Below, in pieces: positions 6,471-9,320 of a stretch of 9,320 nt of DNA. The notes under the pieces are model-generated. The model saw only the letters and a program-made list of their open reading frames with translations, had not been told where the DNA came from and searched no databases. Every line of letters starts with the position of its first letter. Positions within the stretch are counted from its first letter, which is position 1. Source of the DNA: Synechococcales cyanobacterium PMM_0085 (GTDB lineage Bacteria; Cyanobacteriota; Cyanobacteriia; Elainellales; Elainellaceae); assembly GCA_949127705.1 (NCBI GenBank), contig CASBQJ010000139.1, forward strand, positions 1 to 9,320. The letters are read 5' to 3'. The translations under genes were made by a program, and so were the position numbers.

Positions 6471-6552
6471 GTGTTACAAAACACGCTGATATGTAGTGTT
6501 ACAAAACACGCTGATATGTAGTGTTACAAAACACGCTGATATGTAGTGTTAC
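6471..6552. repeat. 3.3 tandem copies of a 25-bp repeat in the mlaE leader
   Basis: Perfect 25-bp units occupy 6471-6495, 6496-6520 and 6521-6545. The first seven bases of a fourth unit (GTGTTAC, 6546-6552) run into the possible start of mlaE. Each unit begins GTGTTACAAAACAC, a dyad of GTGTT and AACAC around a 4-base spacer, and ends CTGATATGTA. At the two junctions between full units a second overlapping dyad forms, TGTA-GTGT-TACA; the partial fourth copy diverges before completing it. The array lies downstream of the candidate promoter at 6380-6408, so it would be transcribed as part of the leader. Possible roles are a row of operator sites or a slippage-prone spacer. Confidence 0.9.
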
Positions 6553-7370
6553 CAGGCGAATGCCGCGTGGGGTTTTTGCAATTGACTAACGAGATTGGTA
6601 GTAACAGCTTAAGGCGATGGGGGCAACGGGTCGTTGCTGCTGTTTTCCTGGGAGGGCAGGCAATTGTCCATTTACTCAAAGGGAAAATCCATTCCCGTAA
6701 TGTATTAGAACAGATGGCCATTGTTGGGCCTGGGTCGTTGCCCATTGCCCTGCTCACAGCCGCAACGGTAGGGATGGTCTTTACCATTGGCGTAGCGCGC
6801 GAGTTTATTAACTTTGGGGCGGGTACTGCCGTCGGTGGGGTGTTGGCGATCGCCCTAGCCAGAGAACTGTCGCCTTTAATTACGGCGATCGTTGTCACGG
6901 GGCGAGTGGGTTCTGCCTTTGCAGCCGAAATTGGCACCATGCAAGTTACGGATCAAATTGATGCCCTTTACATGCTCAAAACTGACCCAATTGATTACTT
7001 GGTACTGCCTCGACTGATTGCCTGCTGCATGATGATTCCCCTGCTCACAATTCTGTCATTTGTGATCGGCATGGCCGGAGGGTTGCTGCTGGCAGACTCA
7101 CTGTACGGAATTTCCTCGTCGGTTTTTCTAAATTCTGCTCAAACTTTTTTAACCACATGGGATTTGTTCTGTTCACTCATTAAATCTATGGTGTTTGGTG
7201 TGTTGATTTCAGTGATCGGCTGTAGCTGGGGATTGACAACTACAGGTGGCGCAAAAGGGGTAGGACAATCGACTACAGCCGCTGTGGTCACAGCCCTGAT
7301 GGCTATTTTTGTGAGTAATTTTTTGCTGTCGTGGATGATGTTTCATGGCCCTGGTAGTGTCACCCTTTAG
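6546..7370 (+). CDS. mlaE: MlaE-family lipid ABC transporter permease
   Basis: Up to 274 residues from GTG 6546. That codon lies inside the partial fourth repeat, so the true start may be GTG 6567 (AGG eight to ten bases upstream) or TTG 6576/6582. Family members begin close to the SLRRWGQRV segment. The MlaE/TGD1 signature is clear. LEQMAIVGPGSLPIALL (54-70) is followed by GMVFTIGVAREFINFG. The coupling-loop region GRVGSAFAAEIGTMQVTDQ (119-137) then reads into IDALYMLKTDPIDYLVLPR. Five to six hydrophobic segments follow, ending at about 246-265. MlaE/TGD1 permeases work with an MlaF/TGD3 ATPase and an MlaD/TGD2 substrate-binding protein to move phospholipids between membranes of the envelope or, in plastids, into the chloroplast. 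Neither partner is encoded here. The next genes, DUF3119 and DUF3086, lie downstream on the same strand. Confidence 0.93.
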   Translation: MLPGECRVGFLQLTNEIGSNSLRRWGQRVVAAVFLGGQAIVHLLKGKIHSRNVLEQMAIVGPGSLPIALLTAATVGMVFTIGVAREFINFGAGTAVGGVLAIALARELSPLITAIVVTGRVGSAFAAEIGTMQVTDQIDALYMLKTDPIDYLVLPRLIACCMMIPLLTILSFVIGMAGGLLLADSLYGISSSVFLNSAQTFLTTWDLFCSLIKSMVFGVLISVIGCSWGLTTTGGAKGVGQSTTAAVVTALMAIFVSNFLLSWMMFHGPGSVTL

Positions 7371-7447
7371 CCGCCTGCGCCGGCTCGGTAAATCCTCTGC
7401 GCAAAGCTGGACAAATACGGGGAGCAGCGCGTCAGCGTTTAGAATGG

Positions 7448-7484
7448 GGATGCATCCAAATCGTCCAGTCTGTAGGCTTGGATG
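7448..7484. promoter_or_regulatory. Inverted repeats just upstream of the DUF3119 gene
   Basis: In the 130 bases between mlaE and the next gene there is a perfect 10-bp palindrome GGATGCATCC (7448-7457). Overlapping it is a wider inverted repeat, CATCCAA (7453-7459) and TTGGATG (7478-7484), with an 18-base loop. The structure ends 16 bases before the start codon, so it could be an operator or a leader hairpin affecting translation. There is no T-tract, so it is not a clear terminator for mlaE. A -10-like TAGAAT lies just before it at 7439-7444, with no matching -35. Confidence 0.35.
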
Positions 7485-7500
7485 AAACTAGCAAGGATCG

Positions 7501-7905
7501 GTGGTACCTGTGACGACAACTCCGTCTATACCCGTTTCAACAGAGACAGTGCAGCTTGCGCCTAGCTTTAAGCTGCCGATAGCGCTGCTAATGATTGCTG
7601 TGCCGCTGGTTTGGGTGCAGCTTTGGGTCAGTGGAGCGATCGCACTATTCGGTGTTTTTTTGCTGATTCAGGCGGCGACGTTGCGCTTGCACTTCACCAG
7701 TACGGATCTGGACATTTACCGAGGCGAGTCTTTACTTCGCCGTTTTCCTTACCGCGACTGGCAAAATTGGGCTATTTTCTGGCCGCCTATGCCGATTTTG
7801 TTTTATTTCAAAGAAGTCAACAGCATCCATTTTTTGCCGATGTTGTTTGACCCTAAGCTATTGAGGGCCTGTCTAGAGCAGCGTTGCCCCACCGTTTGCG
7901 AGTGA
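7501..7905 (+). CDS. DUF3119 family protein
   Basis: 134 residues from GTG 7501. AAGGA at 7493-7497 lies only 3 bases from this GTG and 12 from an alternative GTG at 7510, so the start is uncertain by three codons. A polar Thr/Ser/Pro-rich N-terminus (1-22) is followed by two close hydrophobic helices (about 24-42 and 43-60). A soluble, aromatic-rich segment (about 61-130) reads LRLHFTSTDLDIYRGESLLR, then FPYRDWQNWAIFWPPMPILF, then IHFLPMLFDPKLLRACLEQ. Two helices leading into a short beta-rich segment resemble bacterial PH-like membrane proteins, and the closing FDPKLL helix fits a PH C-terminal helix; this fold comparison is my inference. I associate DUF3119 with oxygenic phototrophs. It ends 10 bases before the DUF3086 gene, so they are almost certainly one transcript. 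Molecular function is unknown. Confidence 0.8.
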   Translation: MVPVTTTPSIPVSTETVQLAPSFKLPIALLMIAVPLVWVQLWVSGAIALFGVFLLIQAATLRLHFTSTDLDIYRGESLLRRFPYRDWQNWAIFWPPMPILFYFKEVNSIHFLPMLFDPKLLRACLEQRCPTVCE

Positions 7906-7915
7906 TTCTATTCCC

Positions 7916-9151
7916 ATGAACCCAGACGAATTGCAAAATTTAGATACCAATGCTGGCCTGCCAGAGGGTGGGTTGCCGTCAGAGGCTACGGCAGCGGTGA
8001 ACCCGCTGGAGCCTGAGGTAGGGGCGATCGCCACTACAGATACCGCCACTACGGATACCGCTGATCGAATCGAGGCTGGCCTCCTAGACGCTGTCCCTGA
8101 CGGCGCAGTGGCTCCTTTGGCGCTGTCAGATAGCAGTGCCTCGGCGGTTAGGCCATCATCACCAGAGGGTGAGACCCATGAGGTGGAGGCGATCGCCCAA
8201 CGGATTGCCCGTCTCCAGCAGCAAGAGGCACAGCTTAAGCGTGATGTGGCTGATTTGCAAACTGCCTACAATCGCTTGGTGCGTGAGCAGATGCCCGAGG
8301 CGCAGCTTGCCCTGGGGCGGTTGGTGACAGAAGGTTTGGGTGATTTGGAGCAACGGCGTCAAACGCTACAGCTTTCGGTCGAGCAGCTCGAACGGCGGCA
8401 GGAGCGGATTCGAGCTGAGATGCGCTCTACGTTTGCGGGGTCTTCTCAAGATGTCGCCATTCGGATTCAGGGGTTTAAAGATTATTTGGTGGGCAGTCTG
8501 CAAGATTTGGTGGTGGCGGCTGAGGAGTTGAAGCTAGCGGCTCCTGCCCCACCGCCAGAGGTCAAGCGTCCGGCTAGCCGGGAGCGTGAGGAGGAGGCGA
8601 TCGCGCCTCAGTTTGCGGAGCAGGGCTTTCAGGAGCAAAATCGGCAGATCCGTAAGCTGCTGGATCTGTATCGCACGTCTCCCGATTATTATGGGGCGGC
8701 TTGGCAGTTACGCCGCACGTTTGAGCCAATTCATGCGGAGCGAGTCGGCAATTGGTTCTTTGCGCAGGGTGGTAAGGGGGCGCTGCGGACGATGGGGTCG
8801 CGGTTGCAAAATATTTTGGTGGCTTCGACCGTTATTTCTATTTTGCGTAAGGTTTATGGACCTCGGGTGCGGACGTTAATTTTGGCCGATTCACCAGAGC
8901 GGTTGGGTGAGTGGCGGCGAGGGTTGCAAGATTGTCTGGGGATCTCTCGCAGTGATTTTGGCTCTGATCAAGGGGTGGTGCTGTTTGAAGCTCCTGAACC
9001 GTTGGCTCAACGAGCCGATCGGTTGGTGAAGCAAAAGCAGTTGCCCCTAATCATTATGGATGAGTCGGAAGATGTGGTGAATTTGTCGCTGCTGCAATTT
9101 CCGCTGTGGTTGGCGTTTGCGTCTGATCCGGCGAAGCCGATGATGTATTAG
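7916..9151 (+). CDS. DUF3086 family protein, coiled coil plus alpha/beta C-terminal domain
   Basis: 411 residues from ATG 7916. Residues 1-86 are acidic, Ala/Thr/Pro-rich and probably disordered. Residues 88-121 (HEVEAIAQRIARLQQQEAQL...) and about 142-172 (DLEQRRQTLQLSVEQLERRQ...) are strong coiled-coil candidates. An amphipathic stretch (180-206) and a Pro-rich linker (208-222) follow. Residues about 235-411 form a globular domain, the part I assign to DUF3086, with alternating strands and helices: RVRTLILADSPERLGEWRRG, then DQGVVLFEAPEPLAQRADRL, then LPLIIMDESEDVVNLSLLQF. There is no signal peptide or membrane helix, so it is probably cytoplasmic. MDESED resembles a Walker B end but no Walker A motif is present, so I do not call it an ATPase. 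Lying directly behind DUF3119 and mlaE, it may organise or regulate the lipid transporter (inference). Confidence 0.85.
   Translation: MNPDELQNLDTNAGLPEGGLPSEATAAVNPLEPEVGAIATTDTATTDTADRIEAGLLDAVPDGAVAPLALSDSSASAVRPSSPEGETHEVEAIAQRIARLQQQEAQLKRDVADLQTAYNRLVREQMPEAQLALGRLVTEGLGDLEQRRQTLQLSVEQLERRQERIRAEMRSTFAGSSQDVAIRIQGFKDYLVGSLQDLVVAAEELKLAAPAPPPEVKRPASREREEEAIAPQFAEQGFQEQNRQIRKLLDLYRTSPDYYGAAWQLRRTFEPIHAERVGNWFFAQGGKGALRTMGSRLQNILVASTVISILRKVYGPRVRTLILADSPERLGEWRRGLQDCLGISRSDFGSDQGVVLFEAPEPLAQRADRLVKQKQLPLIIMDESEDVVNLSLLQFPLWLAFASDPAKPMMY
8030..8059 (+). repeat. 15-bp in-frame tandem duplication in the DUF3086 gene
   Basis: GCCACTACAGATACC (8030-8044) is followed at once by GCCACTACGGATACC (8045-8059), two copies with one silent difference. 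They encode ATTDT twice within the disordered N-terminal region (residues 39-48). The unit keeps frame and probably arose by slippage; copy number may vary between strains. Confidence 0.75.
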
Positions 9152-9185
9152 GGCTGGGGGTGAAGTATGGCCGTCGCCACAAACG

Positions 9186-9239
9186 TTAGGACGCAGTTTA
9201 GCACGTCAGCCAACAAGGGGCTTAAGCCCCTTGTCCTAA
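9186..9239. terminator. Perfect 22-bp palindrome after the DUF3086 gene, with outer inverted repeat
   Basis: Bases 9213-9234 are a perfect 22-bp palindrome centred on CTTAAG (arms ACAAGGGGCTT and AAGCCCCTTGT). A wider inverted repeat, TTAGGAC (9186-9192) and GTCCTAA (9233-9239), overlaps its right end, so two alternative folds exist. It starts 61 bases past the DUF3086 stop, suiting a terminator or 3'-end stabiliser, but no T-tract follows. Its perfect symmetry also fits a dispersed intergenic repeat or a transposon-end-like palindrome; I recall similar GGGGCTTAAGCCCC strings in cyanobacterial intergenic DNA but cannot verify this here. Confidence 0.5.
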
Positions 9240-9262
9240 GATGACTGGCGAAAGCTATATCT

Positions 9263-9297
9263 CGGAGGGTAGAGGCGAGGGACTTCCTCCCCGTGCC
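9263..9297. other. GC-rich purine/pyrimidine-skewed tail of the window
   Basis: GGAGGGTAGAGGCGAGGGAC is followed by CTTCCTCCCCGTGCCCCC: a G-rich then C-rich string that can fold (GGAGG 9264-9268 with CCTCC 9286-9290). It resembles the shorter string at 75-98 near the other end of the window. No coding potential is seen. It may be part of a dispersed intergenic repeat that continues past the window. Confidence 0.25.
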
Positions 9298-9320
9298 CCC
9301 GCCCCCGAACAATGTCTTGC

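Noticed and set aside
6471..6552. The 25-bp tandem repeats read as replication iterons or a CRISPR array
   Set aside because: The units abut without spacers, there is no Rep or Cas gene and no DnaA-box cluster, and the setting is a normal divergent promoter region.
9040..9090. MDESED in the DUF3086 protein as a Walker B motif of an ATPase
   Set aside because: No GxxxxGK[ST] Walker A is found; AQGGKGAL (283-290) does not fit a P-loop.
9168..9245. A 25-codon reading frame from ATG 9168 with a G-rich upstream stretch, ending at TGA
   Set aside because: It runs straight through the 22-bp palindrome, is very short, and its composition is not protein-like; more likely chance within a 3' region.
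1..9320. tRNA, rRNA, riboswitch, insertion sequence or defence genes
   Set aside because: No cloverleaf arms, conserved rRNA strings, transposase motifs or nuclease/toxin motifs were seen on either strand.

Overview
The window is ordinary chromosomal DNA from a cyanobacterium. Three things show this. I count about 19 exact copies of the octamer GCGATCGC (the cyanobacterial HIP1 palindrome), roughly one per 490 bases. Several genes belong to cyanobacterial or plastid-type families: a TxlA/HCF164-type thioredoxin, a NIL-domain ferredoxin and DUF3119/DUF3086 proteins. Start codons also lack consistent Shine-Dalgarno sequences. I cannot name a genus. There are no rRNA or tRNA genes, no CRISPR array and no transposase.

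Left part (1-2499). A minus-strand pair encodes a NIL-domain/two [4Fe-4S] ferredoxin-like protein (616-1020) and a small multi-pass membrane protein (125-571). The pair ends at a textbook intrinsic terminator (3-35). Divergent from it is a membrane-anchored, lumen-facing thioredoxin (txlA, 1169-1804). Its stop codon overlaps that of a convergent secreted PPC-domain/TPR protein (1801-2499).

Middle part (2500-6226, all minus strand). After a tandem-hairpin intergenic element (2577-2630) lies a probable operon, read from high to low coordinates: a 98-residue two-helix membrane protein (5930-6226), an exported catalytic M16 zinc peptidase with an intact HxxEH (4208-5812), and an exported M16 paralogue without the zinc motif but with the Arg/Tyr pair (2697-4211). 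The two M16 genes overlap by ATGA, as expected for an active/inactive heterodimeric peptidase.

Right part (6227-9320, plus strand). A 319-base divergent intergenic region carries candidate promoters and 3.3 tandem copies of a 25-bp repeat. It is followed by an MlaE-family lipid ABC permease, a DUF3119 protein (two helices plus a compact domain) and a DUF3086 protein (disordered/coiled-coil region plus an alpha/beta C-terminal domain). The segment closes with a perfect 22-bp palindrome. The best candidates for undescribed biology are the mlaE-DUF3119-DUF3086 set with its repeat-bearing leader and the NIL-ferredoxin/membrane-protein pair. Both are hypotheses drawn from gene context.
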